A stretch of DNA of 64,000 nucleotides from Shewanella sp. UCD-KL21 (GCF_001957135.1 NZ_MPHK01000005.1:151790-215789), one strand, 5' to 3'; counted from the stretch's first letter, positions 18,252 to 27,219 are shown. A program made the numbers and translations. The notes: generated by a model not told the origin, from the sequence alone.

Positions 18252-18414
18252 TAATGCCTCATTAACAACTAGATACTCTTGGTCTTGTATTGTCATTATA
18301 GCGTAAAGCGACAGCGGTCAATGAAATATCAAGCCAGAAACAACATTGAGGGGATTTTTGTTTCTGGCATTGTCGTTATCAAACCAAGGTTTGATATTGC
18401 GGCAGTAAGCTTAC

Positions 18415-18597
18415 TTAGAAGGTGGCAATTGAGGCCAAGTGTGCTTCAAGTTCTGCTTCTGTGGTGGGGGTGATCTCAAGTTCAATTGATAGCGGATCGC
18501 TGCCATTAAGCATAAATGCCGCTTGTTTGTTGTGATCGTAATGAAACCATTTTCCATTAATACACACGTCGGTATAGCAGTTCGGTAGTAATTCCAT
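18415..18597 (-). CDS. Small hypothetical protein, 60 residues
   Basis: The protein starts MELLPNCYTDVCINGKWFHY and ends with an acidic helix (TPTTEAELEAHLASIATF). An AGGTG site 6 nt ahead of ATG 18597 supports this start; the frame extends upstream to 18702 without one. It has two Cys, no signal peptide and no membrane helix. I recognise no family. What makes it notable is its upstream region, with a CRP-like site about 85 nt and a perfect FNR box about 130 nt before the start. Confidence 0.65.
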   Translation of the reverse strand: MELLPNCYTDVCINGKWFHYDHNKQAAFMLNGSDPLSIELEITPTTEAELEAHLASIATF

Positions 18598-18674
18598 GAG
18601 TACACCTATTATTTTATGTGATGGAGCTTGTAGGGCTTTATTTGTGATACGAAAGCACAGTTTGAATCTGCTTA

Positions 18675-18690
18675 CGTGATCTTGGTCACC
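18675..18690 (-). promoter_or_regulatory. CRP-like site upstream of the 60-residue gene
   Basis: CGTGA-TCTTGG-TCACC has the correct 6-nt spacer and one mismatch in each half relative to CRP consensus. Confidence 0.5.
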
Positions 18691-18721
18691 TTTATAAGAC
18701 AATAGTTAAGCTAGGAGCGCT

Positions 18722-18735
18722 TTGATCTGCATCAA
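18722..18735 (-). promoter_or_regulatory. FNR/EtrA box upstream of the 60-residue gene
   Basis: TTGATCTGCATCAA is a perfect TTGAT-N4-ATCAA site. It lies 131 nt (centre) before ATG 18597. The next gene to the right starts 270 nt away and is broken. Confidence 0.7.
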
Positions 18736-18862
18736 TTGAGTTAGCGTTTTGCTGGACGGAAAAAGACTTTTTGCAACACAAAACACTAAATAAGGCTCAC
18801 TTTAAAGCTTATTTAGATATTAACTCTGCTATTTTTCTGTTGTTTAGCTTTTACGTTTGGCT

Positions 18863-18921
18863 GTGGTTATTCGCTTGTGGTTCTTCGACTGCGGTTATTC
18901 GACTGTGGTTCTTCGACTGCG
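18863..18921. repeat. Four 14-bp tandem repeats
   Basis: GTGGTTATTCGCTT, GTGGTTCTTCGACT, GCGGTTATTCGACT and GTGGTTCTTCGACT follow each other without gaps. The array is about 85 nt upstream of the damaged oxidoreductase gene. The translated frames across it are repetitive and not taken as genes. Confidence 0.85.
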
Positions 18922-19004
18922 TAAATAAACTGCTATGCTTTAATTTTTGTAGATCGCCACTCGCCGATGGATGAAATGCTTTGCTTTGAACAGGAGAAAA
19001 TCCA

Positions 19005-19850
19005 ATGAATATTGCTGTAACAGCAGCCAGTGGCCAACTTGGCGCTGCAATAGTCAAAGCCCTGCTTGCTTTAGGCGGCAGTGATAATGTTATCGCCCTT
19101 GCTAGAACCGTCGACAATGCTAAACACTTAGGGGTTGAAGTTCGCCCAGGTGATTACGATAATCTCGCTGAGCTTGAGACTTCGCTTGATGGTATCGATA
19201 CCTTGTTACTGGTATCAGGCATGGAAGCCCCCGAAGCGCGTATTCCTCAGCATCGCAATGTTATTCAAGCTGCCAAGCAAGCTGGGGTTAAAAAAATTGT
19301 CTACACCAGTGTTCAAGGCGCAGAGGAAGGCACGGCATTTTCTCCAGTTATTCAGAGTAATCGCCAAACCTAGCTAGATGTTCAGAGCTCAGGGCTTGAG
19401 TGGGTTATAGGCCGAAACGGTATCTATATTGAGCCGGATATTGAGTATATTGAGAGTTACAAGGCGGCTGGCGTTATTTCTAATTGCGCTGGCGATGGCA
19501 TGTGCGGTTACACTACTCGAAAAGAGCTGGCATTTGCCTATGCCTGTATGTTGACTGAAGATAAACATAATGGCCATGTTTATAACCTCCATGGTGAGTC
19601 AATAACTCAGTATCAATTAGCCGAATATCTGAATAGCACTTTTGATCTGAGTCTTAAATATATCCCTATTTCAGTTGCGCAATACCGCGATGATCGCACC
19701 GCTGAACTGGGTGAATTTATTGGTACGGTGATCGCAGGTATTTACCAAGGCATTCTCAATGGTAAATCAGATAACCCCAGCGACTTTCAAAAAGCTGCAG
19801 GTCGTAAGCATCAAAGTTGGGATGATTACTTTTCAAGTCTTAAAGCTTAA
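19005..19850 (+). pseudogene. NmrA-like NAD(P)-binding oxidoreductase, interrupted by an in-frame TAG
   Basis: An SDR/NmrA-family gene of about 281 codons. The Rossmann start is intact (MNIAVTAASGQLGAAIVKAL), as are VRPGDYDN and KKIVYTSVQGAE. A single TAG at 19371-19373 interrupts it after FSPVIQSNRQT. The same frame then continues without further stops through LDVQSSGLEWVIGRNGIYI to the C-terminus at 19850. TAG differs by one base from CAG or GAG, so a point mutation explains it. An internal restart at ATG 19500 could give only the C-terminal 116 residues. The gene is flanked on both sides by 14-bp repeat arrays. Sequencing error or amber readthrough remain possible. Confidence 0.85.
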
Positions 19851-19962
19851 GTCTCAAAGCTTAAGTCTTAAAGCTTAAGTGTTAAAGCTCAAGTCTTAAA
19901 GCTTAAGTGTTAAAGCCCAAGCCTCAAAGCTCAAGCCTCAAAGCTCAAGCCTCAAAGCTTAA
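19842..19962. repeat. 14-bp tandem array, about 8.6 copies
   Basis: The unit is AAAGCTTAAGTCTT with variants (AAAGCTCAAGCCTC, AAAGCTTAAGTGTT). The first copy covers the last codons and stop of the oxidoreductase gene (SLKA-stop), so the array appears to have expanded from the end of that gene into the intergenic region. Confidence 0.9.
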
Positions 19963-20138
19963 TGTCGCCGTTAATGCGCTCGATATTAATCAGTTTATCG
20001 TCATAAAAAGCAGGCTGAAACTAACAAGACCCTAGCTCAAACTAACTGGTTGCGTCTTGATTAAACGTAACCAGTTAATCCAAACCCTGTTTAAAACCGT
20101 ATAACAGCTCTCTACTGGTTAACATTGCGACAATTAAA

Positions 20139-20157
20139 TAGTTGATATAATCAACTA
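20139..20157. promoter_or_regulatory. Palindromic operator-like site 1
   Basis: TAGTTGATATAATCAACTA is a palindrome with 8-bp arms, upstream of the DUF3861 gene. The same palindrome recurs 28 bp downstream. The cognate regulator is unknown. Confidence 0.65.
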
Positions 20158-20166
20158 GCGTGACCA

Positions 20167-20185
20167 TAGTTGATTTTATCAACTA
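20167..20185. promoter_or_regulatory. Palindromic operator-like site 2
   Basis: TAGTTGATTTTATCAACTA repeats site 1 with one central change, ending 35 nt before the DUF3861 start. Two copies 28 bp apart suggest binding of two dimers of an autoregulated repressor. Confidence 0.65.
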
Positions 20186-20219
20186 AGTTTAATTTGTTTC
20201 ATTAAGCCGGAGAGAGATT

Positions 20220-20535
20220 ATGATCCCTAAAATTAACCGAGAAAATAGCTACCGCATTACCATTGAAGAGGTTACTTCAGGCCAAGATACTGGCAAAAGC
20301 TTAAGCTTTGAGTTTCAAGATAGGGAAGATCTATTCAAGGCTGTTGAAAATATAAAAAAGGGCAGTGGTTTAGAAGCGCCGCTTGCTACCAGAGTCGCAG
20401 TAGCTTTACGACTATATAGGCCCTGTGATGATGCAAAACCGCAAGCATCCACTATTTTTGGATTTTATGCCTCACTTTAAAACCTTTATGAACAACCTGA
20501 AAAGCACAGTAAAACAAGCCATCACAGCTAAATAA
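20220..20535 (+). pseudogene. DUF3861 family gene with a frameshift
   Basis: The first 66 residues (YRITIEEV, LSFEFQDREDLFKAVENIK, VALRL) fit DUF3861. The frame then ends early at 20480 in an unrelated tail. One frame over, starting at about 20422, the expected family C-terminus is intact: GPVMMQNRKHPLFLDFMP and HFKTFMNNLK to TAA at 20533-20535. Around 20415-20421 the sequence CTATATAGGC reads as CTA-TTA-GGC with one extra base, so a 1-nt insertion is the simplest cause. The ribosome-binding site (GGAGAG) and paired upstream palindromes are preserved, which suggests recent damage or a sequencing error. Confidence 0.82.
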
Positions 20536-20589
20536 TCCCTAGGTTAATTTGATGCTTATCAAGATGAAGTGTTGAGATAATCAGCTTTC

Positions 20590-20625
20590 AAAAAAGGCGC
20601 AGTCATTCACTGACTGCGCCTTTTT
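20590..20625. terminator. Bidirectional rho-independent terminator
   Basis: A 10-bp perfect stem GGCGCAGTCA / TGACTGCGCC is flanked by A6 and T5. It separates the convergent DUF3861 and symporter genes. Confidence 0.88.
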
Positions 20626-20684
20626 ATTATTTAAGCCTGTTTTTAAACATTAAAAAAGGGCTTAAGGTATTTGAGCAAACCTCG

Positions 20685-22070
20685 TTACTTAACGGATGAG
20701 TCCAGTACATTGTAAGAGGCATGTTTACCTAGCTGTTTAGCAAAATACTTATTGGTTTCGGCTAAAATAATGTGTCTTAAACCAATAATCCCGATCAAGT
20801 TAGGAATAATCATTAAGCCATTAACGGTATCGGCCAGCATCCAAATAAGGTCTAGTTGAATAAACGCGCCGCCAGCAATCAAGCTTAAAAAGATAAACTG
20901 ATACAGTTTAATACCTTGTTCACCTAAGCGTTTGCTGGTTAGGTAGTACCAACAACGCTCGCCGTAATAATGCCAACCCAGAATTGTCGTAAAGGCAAAA
21001 CACACTAGCGCAATGGTCACCACATACTGGCCGACAATCACTGAGCCGCCAGAGGCAAAGGCAGCACTGGTCATTGCTGCGCCAGCGGTATCGCCATTCC
21101 ACACACCGGTAATAATCAGCACTAAGCCTGTCATGGTACAAATCAAAATGGTGTCAAAGAAAGTGCCGGTCATGCTGACTAAGCCTTGCTCAACCGGTTC
21201 TTTGGTTTTAGCAGCAGCGGCCGCAATGGGCGCACTCCCTAAACCCGATTCGTTAGAGAATACCCCGCGGGCGATACCAATTTGAATGGCTTGCGCCACT
21301 GTTGCGCCTAAGAAACCGCCTGCAGCAGCAATGGGGGCGAAGGCTGAGTGTAATACTAATTCAATGGCCGGAATGATTTGCTCAGAAAAGCTAAATAAAA
21401 TCCACAAACAGGCCAGTACATAACCTAGCGCCATAGTCGGTACTAACTTTTGCGCCACATTGGCAATACGTTTAACGCCGCCGATAGTCACTGCAGCGAC
21501 AAGAGTGGTAAGTACGAGGGCGGTCACCCAAGTCGGCACATCAAAGGCAATGGTCATGGCATCGCTAATGGCATTCACTTGAGCGAAAGTACCGATACCG
21601 AAAAAGGCTACGCCAACACCAAAAATTGCAAAAATATTGGCCAACCATTTAAGACCGAGGCCGCGTTCAATGTAGTACATTGGCCCGCCAGCAATATTGC
21701 CTCTGGCATCGGTGGTGCGATATTTTACTGCCAGCATACATTCGGCATATTTGGTTGCCATACCAAAGAAGGCGGCTAGCCACATCCAGAAAAGGGCGCC
21801 CGGGCCACCGATTTTAATCGCGGTGGCCACGCCGACAATATTACCGGTACCGATAGTGGCAGATAGCGCTGTACATAAGGCCGCGAAGGAAGATAAGTCG
21901 CCTTTGCCGTTAGCAGGTTTAAATAATAAGCTTAAGGCCTGTGGCAGCTTAAGGACTTGGAGTAATTTAAGGCGAATGGTGAGATATAGCCCGGTACCGA
22001 TCAGTAAGCATAGGGTAATAGGGCCCCAAACAATGGCATTGATATCGGCCAAAAGCGCGTGAAAATTCAT
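20685..22070 (-). CDS. Alanine/glycine:cation symporter (AGCS family)
   Basis: A 461-residue inner-membrane transporter that takes up alanine or glycine with Na+ or H+. About eleven membrane segments are visible, with family signatures GTGNIVGVATAI, AGGPMYYIERGLG and GVFSNESGLGSAPIAAAAA. The glycine riboswitch upstream points to glycine as a physiological substrate, and to glycine-dependent control of this gene. The GAGGA site supports the ATG at 22070. Confidence 0.93.
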   Translation of the reverse strand: MNFHALLADINAIVWGPITLCLLIGTGLYLTIRLKLLQVLKLPQALSLLFKPANGKGDLSSFAALCTALSATIGTGNIVGVATAIKIGGPGALFWMWLAAFFGMATKYAECMLAVKYRTTDARGNIAGGPMYYIERGLGLKWLANIFAIFGVGVAFFGIGTFAQVNAISDAMTIAFDVPTWVTALVLTTLVAAVTIGGVKRIANVAQKLVPTMALGYVLACLWILFSFSEQIIPAIELVLHSAFAPIAAAGGFLGATVAQAIQIGIARGVFSNESGLGSAPIAAAAAKTKEPVEQGLVSMTGTFFDTILICTMTGLVLIITGVWNGDTAGAAMTSAAFASGGSVIVGQYVVTIALVCFAFTTILGWHYYGERCWYYLTSKRLGEQGIKLYQFIFLSLIAGGAFIQLDLIWMLADTVNGLMIIPNLIGIIGLRHIILAETNKYFAKQLGKHASYNVLDSSVK

Positions 22071-22221
22071 GGTGTTCCTCGAATATTAAACAACAAAATT
22101 AATATGGAGGAGGAAAAGAAATGGCTGGATTTGTGGTACTGAGGAATACAGCTCGCGCAGGCGTTCACCATGATTGATGACATTAGGCACAGCAGAAAAC
22201 GACAGTGACCATAAATGAATA

Positions 22222-22500
22222 CAGTCATCCTCTCCTCTGTCCTTTTGCCTGAGCGTTTCGCGGCAGTTGAATTACTTCAGCTGACACTTTCGCCTTCGGC
22301 GCTGTAATGACATTAAGCTAACGAACCGCTAATGCTTACAGTCTCTCCAGAGGCTCGTCCAGTAACAGTCCTCACCACTATGTGGCACCTGAAAGAGTGG
22401 TTTACTAAATGATATCAATATCATCCAACAAACTTGCCTCGTCGGTGTGGGGTTACTCCCCACTCTCCTGCTACCTTCATCCGAACGGATCTTTTTGCTA
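22222..22500 (-). ncRNA. Tandem glycine riboswitch
   Basis: Reading the minus strand, aptamer 1 begins at TAGCAGGAGAGT (about 22475) and includes CCGACGAGGCAAGT and TTCAGGTGCCACATAGTGG. Aptamer 2 begins at CTCTGGAGAGACTG (about 22350) and includes GCCGAAGGCGAAA and the hallmark GCTCAGGCAAAAGGACAGAG (about 22235-22254). The 5' flank GGATGAAGG matches the leader that pairs with the linker in tandem glycine riboswitches. It ends about 150 nt before the symporter start, the classic arrangement for this gene family. Confidence 0.92.
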
Positions 22501-22695
22501 AGTGATTAACAGCTTTAACAAAAAGGACTGACAGCATGCGTGATGTTCCCCATGCGCTCAAGAGAGCTGTATCACAGTTTTATCAACAGGCTGTTTAATT
22601 GGTTTATATTTGAACGAGCGCTAATGTCGAGTGTTCTTTGTTAGAACTCCTTGTTAGCGCTCTTTGTTAGGGCTCATATATAGAGCTTGGCAATA

Positions 22696-24144
22696 CTAGC
22701 TACTGACCGCCATATTCAAATCAGTTGCTAACCTTTTTAAAGTTTCCACCTGATGGGTAAGCTTTTCGCCTTGGTTGGCAACAGACTCTGATACTTGATG
22801 AGTTTTAACAACACTGTTAGCAACTTCGGCGCTGGCAGTATTAAGTTCTTGAACAGCCTGAACTTGATGCACCATAGTATCGGCAAGTTGATTAATATCA
22901 CTGAGAGTCTCTGCGACCTTAGCAATAATACTGGTGAGCTCATTACTGGATTGCTCAATGACACTTTGGCCGTGAAGCACTTCTTTTTGGCTACGATCTA
23001 ACAGGCTACGAATTTCGACGGCAGAGGTATTACTCTTAGCTGATAGCTCGCGCACTTGTTCTGCCACTACCGCAAAACCGCGCCCATGTTCACCAGCGCG
23101 AGCCGCTTCAATGGCGGCATTGAGCGCCAGTAAGTTGGTTTGATCTGCCACTGAGGTAATTAAATCGGCCACTGACATAATTTCTTTATTACTGACTAAA
23201 ATTTTGCTGATAGCTTCTGTCGTGGCCGCCAGTGATGAGGCGCTTAGCTGAGCCTGATCATTGATAAGTTGACTGCGACTACGTAAATCGACCACAAATG
23301 ATTCTGACTGCTCGACATCGTGAGTCATACGGCTAAGCTGTTGATTCATTTCTTCAGCGGCGCTAGCCTGAGATTGGCAGTTTTGATTTAAATCATCCAC
23401 TTGATGATGCAAGTCTTCAGATTGTGTTTCAAGCACTTCAGCCATGTTAGACAGTTGCACCGCATTGTCACCGGCGCGATGTAAAATCGACGATAATTGC
23501 TGCGCGCTTTGCTCCGCATCATTTGCGACTTTTTCTGTTTGATGCTGGGAGTTTTCAGCATGCTCAATGGCTTTATTACGTTGTTTGGCGGTAAAGGCTT
23601 GAGCGATAACAATTACAATCAGTGGCATTAATAAACCAGACCAAGCCTCAGTCATGTATGCCGCATCAGACAGTTCCATAACCGGAATACTCACCCCTTG
23701 TAACTCTAACATTAGCATCCAAGATGACGCTGCGATGACCAGCGCACTCCAAATCGTCGCCATTAAGATACTGGCCGTTAAAAAGAAGGCGATCAGTAAT
23801 ACCGTTAACCATAGGCTCTGAGTTGAATTGAGTACGCCACCACCTTGGTAAATAAGGTTCAGCGCATGTAGAGCCATACCAAGGAAACCTATATTAAGGG
23901 CGAGGGTCGGCATTTTTGCCAAGCGCAAAATCAAGCCTGCACTTATCTCGGCAATAATTAAAAATATAGAGATGTAGATCAATAAGCTATGATCGAATTG
24001 CAGCCATTTAAACAGACTGTAAAGGCCGGTAAATAGTGATAAAAGTGAGAAAAATAGAATGACTTCCACATACCTGAGTTGAGTGTCATTCCAGGTATTA
24101 TTGGTCGGGAAAAAAGCAGCGCGCCATATTGCCAAGGGAGTCAT
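22696..24144 (-). CDS. Methyl-accepting chemotaxis protein with a polytopic membrane sensor region
   Basis: A 482-residue chemoreceptor. The C-terminal half is a long coiled coil with the conserved hairpin tip [20 protein letters not shown] near residue 340, which contacts CheW/CheA. Instead of a large periplasmic ligand domain, the N-terminus (residues 20-185) is a bundle of about six membrane helices with short loops and no recognisable HAMP domain. Sensing may therefore occur within or at the membrane (redox, energy state or a lipophilic ligand; inference). An AGAGG site supports the start. It is monocistronic. Confidence 0.9.
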   Translation of the reverse strand: MTPLAIWRAAFFPTNNTWNDTQLRYVEVILFFSLLSLFTGLYSLFKWLQFDHSLLIYISIFLIIAEISAGLILRLAKMPTLALNIGFLGMALHALNLIYQGGGVLNSTQSLWLTVLLIAFFLTASILMATIWSALVIAASSWMLMLELQGVSIPVMELSDAAYMTEAWSGLLMPLIVIVIAQAFTAKQRNKAIEHAENSQHQTEKVANDAEQSAQQLSSILHRAGDNAVQLSNMAEVLETQSEDLHHQVDDLNQNCQSQASAAEEMNQQLSRMTHDVEQSESFVVDLRSRSQLINDQAQLSASSLAATTEAISKILVSNKEIMSVADLITSVADQTNLLALNAAIEAARAGEHGRGFAVVAEQVRELSAKSNTSAVEIRSLLDRSQKEVLHGQSVIEQSSNELTSIIAKVAETLSDINQLADTMVHQVQAVQELNTASAEVANSVVKTHQVSESVANQGEKLTHQVETLKRLATDLNMAVSS

Positions 24145-24277
24145 AAAGTTGCCTCTTATAATACAAAGTAGAAAAAGGCCTAGGGGATAAAAAACCGCAT
24201 ACTTACCTTAGCCCAAACTAAATAATGTATATATAAAGTATTGTTTTTATTGGTTTATTAATAGTCATTCTAGATTT

Positions 24278-24325
24278 ACCATGGCTAAGGTGACATCGGC
24301 AAACAGTTATCGCCTTAGACCATGG
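24278..24325. repeat. Long interrupted inverted repeat
   Basis: ACCATGGCTAAGGTGA and TCGCCTTAGACCATGGT are nearly complementary, with a 15-nt loop. It lies between the chalcone-isomerase-like gene and the chemoreceptor. There is no clear T run on either strand, so it may be a processing or regulatory hairpin rather than a classical terminator. Confidence 0.55.
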
Positions 24326-24350
24326 TTATCGTCACTTTTATTGTTTTAGA

Positions 24351-24914
24351 TCAACCTTTTAGCATCGATTTTTTTAGGCCTTTATCGGTTGGCTTTTTGC
24401 CTAACCAGACACTGAGCACCGCTTTACGGAAGTCTTCACCTGGAGTGACAGCCAATTGCTGGCCATTTTTGTAACTAATCACCCCTTCACCGGGCACGCT
24501 CATTAAGGTGAATTGATCGCCAGACTTAATGGGATCAGAAAAAGAGTTGATCAAGGATTTAATACTGGCGGCAATCGGCTCAGTTTTGCCGTTTGTTGCC
24601 CGATCAAAGCCTTCATTTAAGGCATCGATCATTTTTTCTGAGGTGATCATATCTGAGGTAATATTAAGCCGAATCGCTGTTGGGGAGTCACTATCAATCA
24701 CCTGTTGTGCTTGGGTGCTAGTGCTGGTGGTAAACAAAGAGCCGACATATAAGTCGATAAAAAACTTACTTCTAACTCCGGCGCCGTTTAACACCATAGT
24801 GCTGTTATTTAAAGTCACGTTTTCAGGCACACTGACACCTGAAATATCAACGGCAGCTGAGGCGCTGGCACAGACAAACATTAGGCTCGTTGCGGTAATA
24901 ATGCGTTTAATCAT
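24351..24914 (-). CDS. Chalcone-isomerase-like exported protein
   Basis: A 187-residue periplasmic protein with a signal peptide (cleavage after ASASA). The body matches the bacterial chalcone-isomerase fold family: LNGAGVRSKFFIDLYVGSLF, KMIDALNEGF, and FRKAVLSVWLGKKPTDKGLKK. Bacterial members are generally not flavonoid enzymes; a lipid or fatty-acid binding role has been proposed for the fold. GGAGG ahead of ATG 24914 fixes the start, since that site lies inside the longer frame beginning at 24926. It follows the barrel gene by about 100 nt on the same strand and may belong to that transcription unit. Confidence 0.8.
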   Translation of the reverse strand: MIKRIITATSLMFVCASASAAVDISGVSVPENVTLNNSTMVLNGAGVRSKFFIDLYVGSLFTTSTSTQAQQVIDSDSPTAIRLNITSDMITSEKMIDALNEGFDRATNGKTEPIAASIKSLINSFSDPIKSGDQFTLMSVPGEGVISYKNGQQLAVTPGEDFRKAVLSVWLGKKPTDKGLKKSMLKG

Positions 24915-25010
24915 GTCATCCTCCATTAAGGATTTAAAACCGCTGCCAATATGAAAAAGTAACTATTGGCAGCGAAAGAGCATTAGTAGATATCAATTTA
25001 AATACACTGA

Positions 25011-25859
25011 CTAGAATGCGTGATTATACTCAATCCAATAGCTATCATCAGTGCTATCACTATTGTCAGTTTTATAGTTCACTCGCACGTTTTGACGCTT
25101 GTTCATTTGATATGCCAAAGATAATTCACCGCTAAAGCTGGCCATTTGTAAACCGCCATCCATGATGTCGTCACTCCATGACTTGCCTTGCATTTCTTCG
25201 GTATAAGAAGCACTTAAAAGCATCCACCAGTTATCATTAAAGGCATAACGGGCGTAAACCATACCCGTTAAAATAAGCGATGGAACATCAATACCACTGC
25301 TGGTTACCGGGATGTCAGTCGCAGTAATGTCTTGCATGTTATCGCCAACAACGACAGCACCGGCATACAAAATTGGCCAGATATAGAAGTTGTCAGTCAC
25401 CGGAATAGTCATCACAGGGCCCGCTTGCACTACTGCCATGCTGCCATAAAAAGGATGGTCAGCTAGGATGGCGTCAATAGACCAACCTGTGCCATTTGTG
25501 GTGTTGATGGTGCCATAACGTAAACGGTACGAACGTTTACTGGTTTCATCATTAAATGTTGGTACTAGGCCGTAATCGGGATGATCTACCATGCCAGTAA
25601 ATTGAGGGCTTTTATCACCTTCGTTAAAGACATTTTTCGCTTCGAAAATAATACCGCTTTTTTGACCTGAATCAGCGGTTTTTTCCGATAGCATTAATTG
25701 GCCTTTAATGTTCATGCCTTCGCTGCCGTATGATGCGCCAATAGAGGTGTAAACATCAGTTGGATTAGACATATCAATATCTGCTTCTGTGTCAGCAGCA
25801 TAAGTTAAACCAGAAGTCATTGAAGCGAGTATTGCCATACTTAGGATGCGTGTTTTCAT
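25011..25859 (-). CDS. Putative outer-membrane beta-barrel protein of unknown family
   Basis: A 282-residue protein with a signal peptide (GLTYAAD) and regularly alternating amphipathic strands (for example YTSIGASYGSEGMNIKGQLML, VRVNYKTDNSDSTDDSYWIE), ending in Phe. These features fit a barrel of about 10-12 strands. I recognise no family. A GGAG site supports the start. It lies 113 nt after the 396-residue membrane protein gene on the same strand, the third gene of a presumptive unit starting at 28122. It might be the outer-membrane component of that unit (inference). Confidence 0.72.
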   Translation of the reverse strand: MKTRILSMAILASMTSGLTYAADTEADIDMSNPTDVYTSIGASYGSEGMNIKGQLMLSEKTADSGQKSGIIFEAKNVFNEGDKSPQFTGMVDHPDYGLVPTFNDETSKRSYRLRYGTINTTNGTGWSIDAILADHPFYGSMAVVQAGPVMTIPVTDNFYIWPILYAGAVVVGDNMQDITATDIPVTSSGIDVPSLILTGMVYARYAFNDNWWMLLSASYTEEMQGKSWSDDIMDGGLQMASFSGELSLAYQMNKRQNVRVNYKTDNSDSTDDSYWIEYNHAF

Positions 25860-25972
25860 GGTAACTCCATTATTTTGTAATTAGTTTTTATGGTTAATTT
25901 TTATAAAACGTTTGAAGATTAACTCTGCGGGTACTGGCGATATTTGGCGCCAGTACCTCTACCTATTGAGCT

Positions 25973-27163
25973 TTACTGAGTTGGATAAGTACCAGCCATT
26001 AAACGGGTGTTGGTATATTTTTTACTAAAGAATACATAAGCATAAGCAGCATTAATGATGAAACTCGCTGCACCTGCTGCAAGCATGAGTTCGTCATTAC
26101 GTGGGAGTGGTACCACGTTACTTTCGTACATGAATGGGCAGCTGAAGTAGTACATGAACGAGCCTGCTAAAGTGAATGCTCGAGCCTGTAACCAAGTGCC
26201 TTTTTTAATGAATAGCGCTGGTAATGTTGCAGCAATTAGCACCATCATTTGCGCCGTCGCAGAACCTGGGAAGTTGAGGTAAACAAACACAATATTCCAA
26301 ACGTCGTAGGCGATAATCCAAAATGTGGTCATTGCTGGCCAAATCATGTCTTGCTGCTTACTTTTGTCTGAGAAAATTTTCGCCCAACCTGCAAGGGTGA
26401 TAATAGAGAGCAAACCACCAATCGCATTGAGGATATTGGCAAGATTACCCATACTGAAATCTTGCATTACCGCTTCTGAAATATTAATAGCCAGGAATGC
26501 AGCAGCGCCGAATTTTGCCCATTTCATATCACCGACTTTAGTAAAGCGGATTAATGTGAATAAGGCTGCGGCACCAACAACTGAGTACAGTTTTACCCAT
26601 TTGAACCAGTAGGTGATCTCATAGCTTGACCACAGTGGAATAAGCGCAATGGGTAAGATGAACCAAAAAACGTAGTTACTCCATTTGTAGCGTCGGCACA
26701 TTTCGTTTAATGCAATTAAGCCAAATAGCACCAGTAATACGTGTCCATAAGCGCGGTATTCATACCATTTGTGAATGTTGAAACCATCGTCAGCTAAGGT
26801 GAAACGAATTTCTTCACTGTCAACGTAAGTTAATGTTGCACCATCAAAGTCATTAATCTCATCACCCGCTTGGCTGCTAATCACCACACCTGTGGCAGTT
26901 TGCTGCCAACGCTGGGTTTCGACTTTATTAAAGCCGCCAGATTGTTTAGTGACACTGACAAGATTGTTTTCAGCAAATTCCATTCGATAAAACAAGCTAC
27001 CTTCGCCGGGTTTGCCGTCTCTGGTGCCTTGCCATATTTGCCCTGGTAGCGGCTGAGTTTCTACTTGATGATTAATGGCATCATCGGCGTTAGCAACGCT
27101 GGTAATGCTTACCATCATTAACGCAAAAACCGCGCTAAATAGTGTTATTAGTTTATGTTTCAT
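25973..27163 (-). CDS. Polytopic membrane protein with an N-terminal periplasmic domain; paralogue of the upstream gene
   Basis: A signal peptide (SVANADD) is followed by a periplasmic beta-rich domain of about 100 residues with a lipocalin-like pattern (PGQIWQGTRDGKPGEGSLFY). A membrane domain of eight or so helices follows (residues 135-385). The membrane core shares a pattern with the next gene upstream: WF(K/R)WVK, NI(S/A)EA-(M/L)-(Q/K)DF-GN, and AR(A/V)(F/Y)TLA. The family may be the one databases call DUF5692, but I am not certain. The genes are 56 nt apart. Function is unknown. Confidence 0.72.
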   Translation of the reverse strand: MKHKLITLFSAVFALMMVSITSVANADDAINHQVETQPLPGQIWQGTRDGKPGEGSLFYRMEFAENNLVSVTKQSGGFNKVETQRWQQTATGVVISSQAGDEINDFDGATLTYVDSEEIRFTLADDGFNIHKWYEYRAYGHVLLVLFGLIALNEMCRRYKWSNYVFWFILPIALIPLWSSYEITYWFKWVKLYSVVGAAALFTLIRFTKVGDMKWAKFGAAAFLAINISEAVMQDFSMGNLANILNAIGGLLSIITLAGWAKIFSDKSKQQDMIWPAMTTFWIIAYDVWNIVFVYLNFPGSATAQMMVLIAATLPALFIKKGTWLQARAFTLAGSFMYYFSCPFMYESNVVPLPRNDELMLAAGAASFIINAAYAYVFFSKKYTNTRLMAGTYPTQ

Positions 27164-27219
27164 AACAACGTCTCGTGTTGTATTAACCGAATACCGATGT
27201 GGTATTCGGTTGGAGGTGA

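Noticed and set aside
18771..18974. Open frame across the 14-bp repeats
   Set aside because: Its C-terminal half is repeat translation and it lacks an initiation site.
20417..20425. Programmed frameshifting in the DUF3861 gene
   Set aside because: CTATATAGG is not a heptameric slippery site and no downstream structure is evident; a simple indel fits better.
24278..24325. Classical terminator for the chalcone-isomerase-like gene
   Set aside because: The hairpin is strong but no T run follows on the minus strand, so it is listed only as an inverted repeat.
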